A stretch of 55,238 nt of DNA. Source: Dehalococcoidia bacterium. Its GTDB lineage: Bacteria > Chloroflexota > Dehalococcoidia > Lucifugimonadales > Lucifugimonadaceae. Below are positions 35,401 through 44,177 of the stretch, in pieces; position 1 is the first letter of the stretch, and each line of letters opens with the position of its first letter. Location: assembly GCA_028285005.1 (NCBI GenBank), contig JANQQP010000023.1, forward strand, positions 1 to 55,238, given 5' to 3'. The notes beneath the pieces were generated by a model. It saw only the letters and a program-made list of their open reading frames with translations, was not told the origin of the DNA and did not search any database. The position numbers and the translations under genes were made by a program.

Positions 35401-38400
35401 AGCACTCGTTCTCCACACTTAAGCGCATGATCGCAACCCCGGCCCACCTGTTTCCAACTGGGCTCCAGTTCAGAGTCGCACCGGAACCGGGTAACACAAA
35501 AGTAATTGCCCCAACACGACTATTGAACGTGAAGGGACTGGATCCGGGTAATACCGGCGCCATTCCGGGGTCAACACAAATGTCCATACAGGATTCACAG
35601 GTCGCTAGGCCTTCGAGCATCAAGCGGTACGCAGCAAAGACCGCAGCAGTGCTCACGGCAATAGCGCTAGTCGCCGCCATGACGGTTCCCGCAATCGGAA
35701 CCGCCGGTAGTCGCGCAAGTGCCGACCACGCACCGCTGGAAGCCATCTTCGGCTCAGTCGTGGCGGTTCAAGTGCCAGACTCGATCACGGTGGCGACAGA
35801 CTCCGGCGTCATCACCGTCGTCGTTCCGTCCAACGACGTCTTCACCGGTGACATCACCGCCGTCGAAGACATCACGGAAGGCGACCGACTCGTCGGCTCA
35901 ATCCACGTTGCCGAAGACGGCACCACGACAGCCGACAGAATTCTGATCGTTCCTGATCTCACCAAGTCGGTGACCCGTCACATCCTCGGAGTTGTTCTCG
36001 AGGTGCAGGACGGCGCAATAGTCGTACAGGATCGCGATGGCAACACCATCACCGTTGATGTGCCTGAAGGAATCGAGATTCCTGAAGAGGGAACGGTCGT
36101 GACCGCGGTCGCTCAACTCGACCGCGCCACCGGCAGGCTCGAAGCTCAGGCATTCGACCTGGTAGAGGACGCCGTCCAGCGCATACAGGACGCCAAGGAC
36201 CGTGTAACTGACTCGGACCTCAAAGACGAGCTGGAAGAACGGTTGGAGCGTGCCCGTGACCAGCACCTCAGTGCACTCGAAAGGGCGCGCCAGGGCCTGG
36301 AGCGCGCCCAGGAAGCGGTATCTGCGGCAATCGCAGAGCGCGACGAAGCACAGCGCAGGCTGGTGGAGGTCCAGGCGAGGTTCGATGACCTGCGCCAACG
36401 CTATGTGCAAGAGGCGAGTGATCGCAACGAGCGCCTGCCTGAACTACTGACAGAAGGAACTCTCAACTACGACGAGATCGAGTGGGCGGAGCCAAACGGC
36501 ACCTTTTCGCTTGTTCCGCGCATTAACGACGCCGACGATGGCGTCATGCACACCTTCGCGTGGAACGACGAGACGCTGGCAATCATCCCTGTCGAGCTAC
36601 GTGAGACCGATCCGTCATCACCGGCCATCACAGCCACTATCGCACGCAGTGTGGCTCTGCCTCTCAACGATGTGAAGAGCCTGATTCCGTCCGGCTCGCA
36701 GGTGATCGTCCAGTACGATCCGAACACCGAGCCTGCGGTCTCCACCCTCATTACTGTCCTGCCTCCAACGCTACCTGAGGCGATAGAAGACGCGCTGGAG
36801 CGCGAGCGCCTGCGCAGCATCAGCGGCTTCATAACGCTGGTCGAGGACACGCCGGAGCTGGACGACACGGTCGGTGTTGTGGTTGTTGCAAACCGCCAGC
36901 ACGACTTGAGAGTTGCCGCCAAGGTCACAGCAAACACCGAGATCGTAGTCGATGGCGAGCCGGCAAGGTTCGGAGATCTCGCAGCAGGTATGTCAGTTGA
37001 GGTCGAGTTCGACTCAGCATCCGCAGACGCCGAGTCAGACGATACGGCGACACTGACCGGCCGCCTGAATGCTCTCAGGATCCGAGCATCGACGCAGGTC
37101 GATGACGAGGTCCACGTAGCGGGACAGATCGCCGGTCTCGACCCCGAGACACGCACGGTTGGGATCATCACAAGAGACGGCGACATTGTCCGTGCTCAGG
37201 TCATAGACGATGCGGTGATAGTGAAGGACGGCGTGCAAAGCCGGTTTGGCGCCCTTGAGGTCGGCGACCTTGTGCTGGACGCCACTCGCTTTAACCGGGA
37301 GACACTGGTGCTGACGCGGCTGGCCGTGCAATCACCGAAGGCCGTTGAGGTTTCAGGTGCCGTATCAGGCATCGACCGTAACCCGGACCGCCTAGCGATT
37401 AACACCGCCAACGGACGTGCGCTGGTCGTATTTGTCATCGACGCCACAGTTATACGCACCGAAGTCGGGACGACTGTCAGGTTCTCCGAGCTTTCGGTCG
37501 GTGACAGGGTGCTGAAGGGTGAGGCGCAGCCGATCCAGCGCGACGGCAACACTGTGCTAGTCGGGACTGAACTGGTAGTCGGCGATTCCAACATCGCCGC
37601 AGCTCGGGGCGTTGTCAGCAGGGTCGCCGCAGACTCCGGCCAGCTCAGCATCACTACAAATCTGAGCAACACCGTCGCCGGTACCGACCTGATTAACCTG
37701 TCCGTCGCAGACAACAACCGGTCCGTCATCACCAAGAATGACGTGCGGATCAGAACTCTCGCACCGATTCAACCTGGCGACATCGTGGAATCGGTCTCAT
37801 ACGACGCGTCGACCGGCACGATCATCAAGATGTCCGTCGTCTCGGCGAATCTCCAGCGGATCCGCGGCTTTGTGAGCACTGTCACTGACAGCGGAGTTAC
37901 CATCCTGACAAGCAGCGGCCTGACTGTCGGCCTTGCTGTGACCGACGAGACGGTGATGACGCTCAATGGCAGGCGTATCGCATCGCTGGACCCGGTCGAC
38001 CGCGGTGACATCGTCGTGGAGGCTGTGTACATAGCAAGGTCTGGCAACACGGTCAGCGGATTGGCTCTCCGCATCACCCTGATCAGTCCGCTCCCGGCTC
38101 CGGGAGAGACACTGGCGCCCGGCGACGCAGACGGCAATGAAACGGCGACCGCTGCCGTTGAAACAACCGTCTCCGGCGTGATCGAAGAGATATCGGATGA
38201 CGAGTGGCTGATCGGTGATCGGAGCTTCAAGATCACCGACAACACCAGGTTCTTCGGCGAACGTCCACAAGTCGGCCTCGTCGCAAAAGCAACACTGGTG
38301 CTGGACAGTGACGGCGACTTTGTCGCGACGGCCATCAGCGTTGCTGGACGCCCTGACACCAACCCAACAACGCGGCCCGTCGAAATTCAGCCTGTAGAAC

Positions 38401-39116
38401 CGGGTGATACACCAGATCTTGTGAGGATCCTTGGGAAGGTCCAGTCCCTCGAAAGGGGTCGGGACGGGAACCTCGCTGTAGTGGTCCTGGACGGCGTGAA
38501 ACTGGCGCTCCTCGCTGACACCGTTGTCGTTGGCGAACCTCGTGTCGGCACCAACGCTCTCGCCGTAGTGCGAAGGACTCCAGGGGGAGCAGTCGTCGCT
38601 GCCTCCATCATCTTCGTCGACTCTAATAACACTGGAGGCAACACTGACAGTCAGGCCGGCTCCAACGTCGACTCGAACGACCGGGACGAGACAAACAGCA
38701 ACACGCCCGGAACTCTCGGCCCAGCGTCGCCTCCAGAGCCGAAGCCCGCAGAGGACCACGACGACCCGATGGGCGTCTCGCCAAGCTTTGACGATAACTC
38801 GGCGCCGAACGCCGATGCGGGTGACGGCACGGTCGGGGCTTCCGACTCTGACGCGCCCAATCTCGAGACTCGAACCATCACAGTCGAGCAGATCAGCGGG
38901 CGCGTCGTGGTCTCCGGCGGGGACACCTATCTGCTCAAGACCGCACAGGCGATTTCACTGCGCACAGGCGACGAGATTCAGGTCCGAGTGCGCTCTGTGG
39001 ACCGGGACAAGATCGAGACCGCGCTGAGCATCATCGACAGACTCGCCGTGGTCTTGAACCCGCTCTACCAGGAGACCGCGACGGCAGGCGACAGTCCGGT
39101 CTACGTCGCTGAATGA
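35397..39116 (+). CDS. large exported repeat protein (DUF5666-like beta repeats with coiled coil)
   Basis: A 1239-residue protein. A hydrophobic signal segment lies at about residues 80-102 (AKTAAVLTAIALVAAMTVPA). The rest is many ~70-residue beta-rich units of the type V.G.V..ID.....L.I.T..G......V...TVI, resembling DUF5666 repeats, for example VSGAVSGIDRNPDRLAINT. A coiled coil (about 265-345, rich in Glu/Arg/Ala) interrupts them. A Ser/Asn/Asp/Pro-rich linker lies near 1085-1150. ATG 35397 has GGGGGAG upstream and overlaps the lipoprotein stop (ATGA). ATG 35580 (codon 62) would give a more ordinary signal peptide. No C-terminal sorting signal is clear. It is probably a surface or envelope protein. 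Confidence 0.82.
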   Translation: MKHSFSTLKRMIATPAHLFPTGLQFRVAPEPGNTKVIAPTRLLNVKGLDPGNTGAIPGSTQMSIQDSQVARPSSIKRYAAKTAAVLTAIALVAAMTVPAIGTAGSRASADHAPLEAIFGSVVAVQVPDSITVATDSGVITVVVPSNDVFTGDITAVEDITEGDRLVGSIHVAEDGTTTADRILIVPDLTKSVTRHILGVVLEVQDGAIVVQDRDGNTITVDVPEGIEIPEEGTVVTAVAQLDRATGRLEAQAFDLVEDAVQRIQDAKDRVTDSDLKDELEERLERARDQHLSALERARQGLERAQEAVSAAIAERDEAQRRLVEVQARFDDLRQRYVQEASDRNERLPELLTEGTLNYDEIEWAEPNGTFSLVPRINDADDGVMHTFAWNDETLAIIPVELRETDPSSPAITATIARSVALPLNDVKSLIPSGSQVIVQYDPNTEPAVSTLITVLPPTLPEAIEDALERERLRSISGFITLVEDTPELDDTVGVVVVANRQHDLRVAAKVTANTEIVVDGEPARFGDLAAGMSVEVEFDSASADAESDDTATLTGRLNALRIRASTQVDDEVHVAGQIAGLDPETRTVGIITRDGDIVRAQVIDDAVIVKDGVQSRFGALEVGDLVLDATRFNRETLVLTRLAVQSPKAVEVSGAVSGIDRNPDRLAINTANGRALVVFVIDATVIRTEVGTTVRFSELSVGDRVLKGEAQPIQRDGNTVLVGTELVVGDSNIAAARGVVSRVAADSGQLSITTNLSNTVAGTDLINLSVADNNRSVITKNDVRIRTLAPIQPGDIVESVSYDASTGTIIKMSVVSANLQRIRGFVSTVTDSGVTILTSSGLTVGLAVTDETVMTLNGRRIASLDPVDRGDIVVEAVYIARSGNTVSGLALRITLISPLPAPGETLAPGDADGNETATAAVETTVSGVIEEISDDEWLIGDRSFKITDNTRFFGERPQVGLVAKATLVLDSDGDFVATAISVAGRPDTNPTTRPVEIQPVEPGDTPDLVRILGKVQSLERGRDGNLAVVVLDGVKLALLADTVVVGEPRVGTNALAVVRRTPGGAVVAASIIFVDSNNTGGNTDSQAGSNVDSNDRDETNSNTPGTLGPASPPEPKPAEDHDDPMGVSPSFDDNSAPNADAGDGTVGASDSDAPNLETRTITVEQISGRVVVSGGDTYLLKTAQAISLRTGDEIQVRVRSVDRDKIETALSIIDRLAVVLNPLYQETATAGDSPVYVAE

Positions 39117-39125
39117 CGCCGACGC

Positions 39126-40448
39126 CTAGACCTTCGCCCGAGCCCTGCGAAACCGGTTGCGAGCAGCGAATCGCTGTTGGCTCTCGATGCCGAGCGTCAG
39201 CGGTACTGATATGAACAGTAGTATCGCCATCACAGTAAACGCGATCCGGTACGTGTCTGTGATGTCGAACATGAAGCCCGCGAACGCCGCGCCGAACGCT
39301 CCGAACACCGCATTGATGGAGCTGATCAGCCCAAGCACATTGCCGTAGCTCTCACGGCCAAAGTAGTCAGCCAGCAGCGCAAGCCTGATCGGCACCGAGG
39401 CCCCAAAACCGATACCGAACCCAATCGTGTAAAGCGGAATCGGACTCGCTCCAAGCGAGAGACCGAAGAGATCGGTGTTGACGAGTCCGATCGAGAGAAT
39501 CCCGATACCTTCCAGGCCCAGCGCCGCCGCCAAAACCATCTTCTTGTTCAGCCGGTCGCCCCACGCAGCGACGAGTAGCCTTCCCGCAAGATCTCCGACC
39601 GCCACGGCGCCGAAAGCAAATGCCGCCAACTGCCCGCTGATCCCTTCTTCGGTCAGTGCGTCGATGTGAGTGATGTTCGAGGCGCTTGCAAACTGTCCAA
39701 AGCTCGAGACTAGCGCCAGCTGCCAGAAAAACCGCATCCGCAGCACCTGGCTAGCCGAGACTCGCGGCATGCTTCGCACTCGACGCCCTTTTGGCCTGGC
39801 GCTCGCAGCCTGAGTCCCATCTGCTTGATCGTCCGGGGGATCACCGTCCGGCCGCATCCCATAGTTCTCCGGAAACTGCCGCATCAGCAGCATTGCCGGA
39901 AAGCCGACCACCCAGAAACCGATGCCAATAGCGAACAGCATCTCGCGCCAGCCGAACTCTTCCACCATCCCGCTCAACAGCGGCACGAAGAGCCCGCCAA
40001 CACCGGAAGCAGCCATCAGGATGCCCAACGCCCTGGCACGGTTGCGGGAGAACCAGTTGCTGACCGTGACCACCAGGACGATGAACGTGCCAAACGACAT
40101 GCCGATGGTCAGCAGTACGATCACCAGATAAAAGTGCCAAAGCGTCTGCACCTGGCTCATCAGGATGAACGACAGGCCCGTGACGGCCACGCCAAACGAC
40201 ATGACCTTGCGTGTGCCGTAGCGGTTGATGACGGTACCGATGAACGGCGAGATCATCCCGCCTTCGAGACGCTGTATAGAGACCGCTGCTCCAACAGCGC
40301 CTCTGCTCCAGCCGAAGGTGTCGACGATTACATCGAAGAACACCGCAAAGCCGCGCCAGAAAACGGCGGACGCGTAGAACTGGACCGCGCCGCCACCGGC
40401 AACGACCCACCAGCCGTAGAAAACACCTTTGGATCTACCGGCCGCTAT
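39126..40448 (-). CDS. MFS transporter, probable AUA start
   Basis: A major facilitator of about 440 residues with 12 predicted helices and an Arg-rich central loop (KGRRVRSMPRVSASQVLRMR). The motif-A-like loop NRYGTRKVMSFG is present. The first canonical start, GTG at 40343, would delete the first helix. The upstream sequence in frame encodes GVFYGWWVVAGGGAVQFYAS, the typical N-terminus of OFA-like MFS carriers. No ATG/GTG/TTG exists between there and the preceding stop. ATA at 40446-40448 sits 5 nt after GGAGGG and overlaps the stop of the upstream hydrolase as ATAG, the expected coupled position. Substrate is unknown; a monocarboxylate or organic-acid carrier is possible. Confidence 0.85.
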   Translation of the reverse strand: MAAGRSKGVFYGWWVVAGGGAVQFYASAVFWRGFAVFFDVIVDTFGWSRGAVGAAVSIQRLEGGMISPFIGTVINRYGTRKVMSFGVAVTGLSFILMSQVQTLWHFYLVIVLLTIGMSFGTFIVLVVTVSNWFSRNRARALGILMAASGVGGLFVPLLSGMVEEFGWREMLFAIGIGFWVVGFPAMLLMRQFPENYGMRPDGDPPDDQADGTQAASARPKGRRVRSMPRVSASQVLRMRFFWQLALVSSFGQFASASNITHIDALTEEGISGQLAAFAFGAVAVGDLAGRLLVAAWGDRLNKKMVLAAALGLEGIGILSIGLVNTDLFGLSLGASPIPLYTIGFGIGFGASVPIRLALLADYFGRESYGNVLGLISSINAVFGAFGAAFAGFMFDITDTYRIAFTVMAILLFISVPLTLGIESQQRFAARNRFRRARAKV

Positions 40449-41440
40449 TCCGTCCCTCCGTGAGATCGGGGCGCTGGCGGTTCTTCCGAGCGCTGTTCAA
40501 GCAGGAAACTCCGCAGCACGTCGTTGAAGACGGCGGGATTGTCTCCCGAGACTCTGTGCCCTGCGTTTGGGATAGATGCTACTCGGCTGCGGGGAATTGC
40601 TCCGGCCATCCGGTCGATGATCGCCGCATCTGTGATATCGCTCTCTTCGCCCCTCACAAGTAGCGTCGGCGCCGCAATGCGCTCTAGCGCGGCCCAGCGC
40701 ACGTCGGGTGATCCGTAGGAGCCGTGCAGCGTCGATATCGCCGGGTCGTACTTCCATGACCACTTGCCGTTAGCTGTCGGACCGACGGAGTGAACGAGCG
40801 AACTGTGCACCTGCTCCACCGACCTCCACGGAGTAAGCTCTCGCACCTTCTCAACGAGCTCCTCAAGCGAGTCGAACTCGCCAGGGCCTGAAGTGAAGTT
40901 GCGAATGCTCTCCCTCCCCTCGCGTCGTGACTCCGGCGCCGACTCCGCCACGATCAGGGCCGGTACGGTTGCCGGGTTGCGAGATGCGTACATGTAGGCC
41001 AGCGTCCCGCCCAGCGAAAGGCCGCATATTGACGGACTGTCAAGAGAAACCGCAGGTATGAACGCGTCTATGTCTTCGTATAAGTCATCGAAGGTGTACT
41101 GAGCATCGGGTGCACGAGCGCTCTGGCCATGCCCTCGAAGGTCGATAGAAACAACATGGCAGATGTCGCGGACGGCGAGAGCTGCGAAATCCCATGAATG
41201 TGCCTGCTGTGCGAAGCCGTGAATGAACAGGAGAGCAGGAAGATCAGCATTGCCCCAGTCGAGGTACCTGAGACAGATGCCGTTAACCTCGGCAAGACGA
41301 CTCTCAGGCGGTGCCGGATCGGCGAAGCTCAGGTCGAGATCGGCGGCGGCCCTGAGCGTGTCATCGAACCATCCATCAGGACCGGCTTCTGGCACAGATC
41401 GGCCGCTACAGCCCGTATTTTCGTCGTCTGAGCCGGACAT
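40445..41440 (-). CDS. alpha/beta hydrolase
   Basis: A 331-residue protein. After a ~45-residue polar N-terminus the alpha/beta hydrolase fold begins at LAEVNGICLRYLDWG. The oxyanion region LLFIHGFAQQAHSWD, the nucleophile elbow GLSLGG, and the catalytic His in PNAGHRVSGDNP are visible, so it is probably active as an esterase or C-C/epoxide-type hydrolase; the substrate is unknown. Its stop overlaps the proposed start of the MFS transporter, suggesting the two act together. Only 32 bases separate its start from the divergent DUF3179 gene. Confidence 0.9.
   Translation of the reverse strand: MSGSDDENTGCSGRSVPEAGPDGWFDDTLRAAADLDLSFADPAPPESRLAEVNGICLRYLDWGNADLPALLFIHGFAQQAHSWDFAALAVRDICHVVSIDLRGHGQSARAPDAQYTFDDLYEDIDAFIPAVSLDSPSICGLSLGGTLAYMYASRNPATVPALIVAESAPESRREGRESIRNFTSGPGEFDSLEELVEKVRELTPWRSVEQVHSSLVHSVGPTANGKWSWKYDPAISTLHGSYGSPDVRWAALERIAAPTLLVRGEESDITDAAIIDRMAGAIPRSRVASIPNAGHRVSGDNPAVFNDVLRSFLLEQRSEEPPAPRSHGGTE
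40453..40458 (-). promoter_or_regulatory. Shine-Dalgarno for the MFS gene ahead of AUA
   Basis: GGAGGG on the minus strand, 5 nt before ATA at 40446-40448. It decides in favour of an N-terminal extension of the transporter beyond the GTG at 40343. Confidence 0.6.
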
Positions 41441-41472
41441 TCACACCTGCAAGACCGTCTGAACCGTAAAAC

Positions 41473-43029
41473 ATGAGAATCGGCACCATACACAACATCA
41501 GCTTCTCTGCATCAGCCCTGAAGCCGCAGCGCGCCCTGCTTCCCGTCGCCGCTATTGTTGCACTGGCTGCCGTCGCATGCTCATCCTCCAATGAACCCAC
41601 GGCAACCGCTATCCGCGCCGAGCCATCGCCAAGCCCCACAACAGTTCCGCCTACCGCAACGCCCAATCAGCTCGTAGTTCCAACAGCAACTCCGCGTCCG
41701 CCGCTCACAGAGGACGACCGACTCGGCCGTGCGCTAATGCTCCGGCTGTTCGAACTCGATCGCGGCCCCAACCTCGATGTCATCGAGCAGATGGTCGAAC
41801 TCGGCCATCCCGGCCTGGTGGCGCCGCTGGTTGAGATCACCGGCTTTTCGTTCGAGTCGTTTACCGCCGGGCCGATAGGCGACGCCCTCTTCCAGCTAAC
41901 TGGCGCAGACCTTGGCGGCAGCTTCGAATCGCAACGTGCATGGCTCGAATGGCAGGCCGAAAATCCCGAGTTCGAGCCTATCGCCGGGTACGACGAATGG
42001 AAAGGCAACTTCTACAGCGAGATCGCGGGCGGACTCGACTCGTTCCTCTACGCAGATGTGCCGACACGCATACCGCTCTGGGGCGTGCAGTTCGGCGGCG
42101 TAGGCAAGGACGGCATCCCATCGCTCGACAACCCGATTTTCGTTACGCCTGAACAGGCAACATATCTCGACCCAGACGAACGCGTCTTCGGCATCGTCGT
42201 GAACGGCGAAGCCCGCGCTTACCCGGAACGCATCATGCGCGTTCACGAGCTCTCAAACGACGTTGTTGGAGGGCGTCCGGTCGCTCTCGTCTATTGAACG
42301 CTCTGCGGAACGGGCATCCTGTTCGATGCCGAGATTGACGGGAGAGTGTTCGAGTTCGGAACGTCTGGCTTCCTGCACCAGAGCAACAAGCTGATGTTCG
42401 ACCGTGAGACCGATTCGCTCTGGCAGTCGCTCACCGGCGAACCTGTGATGGGCGAGCTTGCACACAGCGGTCTGCAACTCGACTTCCTGCCAGTCAATTT
42501 CACAACATGGGACGACTGGCTGGCGCGCAACCCCGGAACTTCGGTGCTGGCGTTGGAACAGGGACAGCGAGTTGAGTATCACCATCCAGACAGCCCGAAC
42601 GCGGTCTACTCGGACTACTTCTCGACTCCTGAAGTCTGGTTCCCACCATACCTGCGCAGCGATGAGCTCGAGGAGAAGAGCCGGGTGTACGGCGTAGAGT
42701 TCGGCAACGCCGCGACCGCCTACCCGCTCGATACGCTGGCAAACGAGACCGTCGTCAATGACCGGGTCGGAATCCTCGATGTCGTGATCACTTTCGACCC
42801 TGTTTCAAGCCTTAGCAGAAGCTACGAGAGCGGTGGCAGGATCTTCACGCCCGGACTCAATAGTGGAGAGCTTCTTGATGATTCCGGTGTATTGTGGATT
42901 GCGGAGGAATCCGGGCTCCTGGCGACGGACGGCTCTGGCAGTGTGCTGGAGCGAGTGAACGGAATCGAATCTTTCTGGTTCGGCTGGTTCGCATTCCGTC
43001 CGCACTCCCAGGTCTACCGGGCACAATGA
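41473..43029 (+). CDS. DUF3179 lipoprotein with in-frame UGA, probable selenoprotein
   Basis: A 518-codon gene with one in-frame TGA at 42295-42297 (codon 275). The signal peptide ends at LAAVAC (Cys36), followed by a Pro/Thr-rich spacer. The DUF3179 domain follows: NGEARAYPERIMRVHELSND and VVGGRPVALVY, then UGA, then TLCGTGILFDAEIDGRVFEF, FGTSGFLHQSNKLMFDR and TDSLWQSLTGEPV. In the family this point reads YCPLCGT, so UGA falls on the first Cys of a CxxC pair and would give U-T-L-C. The frame stays open for 243 more codons with family-like sequence on both sides. A stem-loop follows the UGA. The alternatives are a TGC-to-TGA error or mutation. The end overlaps the site-2 protease start (ATGA). 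Confidence 0.85.
42295..42330 (+). promoter_or_regulatory. candidate bSECIS element after the in-frame UGA
   Basis: UGA at 42295-42297 is followed by GGCATC (42313-42318), loop CTGTTC (42319-42324) and GATGCC (42325-42330): a perfect 6-bp stem whose apical loop begins 22 nt after the UGA. Bacterial SECIS elements have a short stem with an apical loop about 16-37 nt downstream and a G early in the loop. Here the G is at loop position 3, slightly off the usual rule. Confidence 0.55.
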
Positions 43030-44177
43030 GTTCATCCATAAAGATAGGCCGGATCAGCGGCATTCCAATCGCCGTTCATCCCTCGTGGCTCATCGCCTTC
43101 TTCTTCATCGCCTGGACCATCTCCGACCTCTTCCAGAACTCGTTCGATTCCTGGAGCGCGTCCCAGTACTGGACAGGTGCAATCATCGGCTCGCTGGCGC
43201 TGTTCGCGTCTGTCCTTGTGCACGAGTTGGCGCACTCCATCGTTGCCCAACGGCTCGGCCTGCCGGTCCAGGGCATAACTCTCTTCATATTCGGCGGAGT
43301 TAGCCAGATACAGGGCCGCTACAAGAGGGCTCGAGACGAGTTCTTAGTCGCATTCGCCGGCCCGCTTTCGTCACTCATCATCGGTGCGGTTGGCCTGTTC
43401 GTGTGGTTCACGCTGAGACCGGATGGCGGCGAAGACCCCAGCCTGCTGCTGGGCATCATCTTCTATCTGGGCGCCATGAACATCATCCTCGGCGTATTCA
43501 ACCTGCTGCCGGGCTTCCCGCTCGACGGTGGTCGAGTCCTGCGCTCGGCGGTCTGGGGTTGGTCTGGCAGCGAAAGCAGGGCCACTCGCGTCGCCGCCGG
43601 CGTAGGCAACATCGTGGCGTGGATCCTCATGGCCATCGGCATATTCCAGTTCCTGAACGGCAATATAATCGGCGGTATCTGGCTCGCCTTCATCGGCCTC
43701 TTCTTGCAGTCGGCGGCGCGCGGTGAGCGGCGGGCTGAGTCGGTCAGGAACGCCACTCAGGTCCCCTTGAGAGCCGCTGTGCAGCGCACTCCGCAGATGG
43801 TGGACGCCACCGACCGTGTTTCCGATGTCATGATCGACGTGATCTCACGCGGATTCCAGCAGGTTGTTCCTGTGATTGAGCGAGACGCGCCGATCGGCTT
43901 CTTCACTGCAGAAGACGCGAACCGCTTCCCGCCGACCGAATGGCACAACCTGTCAGTTGGAGGCGTGATCGCCCGGCAGGAGCCGTTCACGGTCCAGCTC
44001 TCGGACGACGCATTCGATGTCTTGCAGGCGATGCAGGCACGCGGTCTTCGCTACGCCCTGGTGCTGGCGATGGACAACGTGGTCGGTGTCGTTGGCCAGG
44101 CGGAGCTGGAAGCGCTGATCAGGTACCGGAGCGCTGACGGCGACGCTTCTGTCGGCCAGCCGCCTTACCGCCCTTAG
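43026..44177 (+). CDS. site-2 protease family zinc metalloprotease with CBS domains
   Basis: A 383-residue membrane protease of the S2P (M50) family. The zinc motif HELAH is at residues 66-70 in the second helix, and the second motif NLLPGFPLDGGRVLRS supplies the third ligand Asp. About six helices lie before residue 235; the C-terminal ~130 residues form a CBS-domain pair (VSDVMIDVISRGFQQVVPV and DDAFDVLQAMQARGLRYALV) that may bind adenine nucleotides. ATG 43026 overlaps the DUF3179 stop (ATGA). The last 59 bases overlap the convergent sensor-kinase gene. Confidence 0.93.
   Translation: MSSSIKIGRISGIPIAVHPSWLIAFFFIAWTISDLFQNSFDSWSASQYWTGAIIGSLALFASVLVHELAHSIVAQRLGLPVQGITLFIFGGVSQIQGRYKRARDEFLVAFAGPLSSLIIGAVGLFVWFTLRPDGGEDPSLLLGIIFYLGAMNIILGVFNLLPGFPLDGGRVLRSAVWGWSGSESRATRVAAGVGNIVAWILMAIGIFQFLNGNIIGGIWLAFIGLFLQSAARGERRAESVRNATQVPLRAAVQRTPQMVDATDRVSDVMIDVISRGFQQVVPVIERDAPIGFFTAEDANRFPPTEWHNLSVGGVIARQEPFTVQLSDDAFDVLQAMQARGLRYALVLAMDNVVGVVGQAELEALIRYRSADGDASVGQPPYRP

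Noticed and set aside
37797..38759. A 320-residue frame opposite the large exported protein
   Set aside because: Antisense shadow with no recognisable domain.
41473..42297. DUF3179 read as a truncated 274-residue protein plus a separate 227-residue gene
   Set aside because: Both parts are in the same frame, together match one family domain, and the second part has no Shine-Dalgarno at its GTG; splitting at the UGA would break the domain in its conserved motif.
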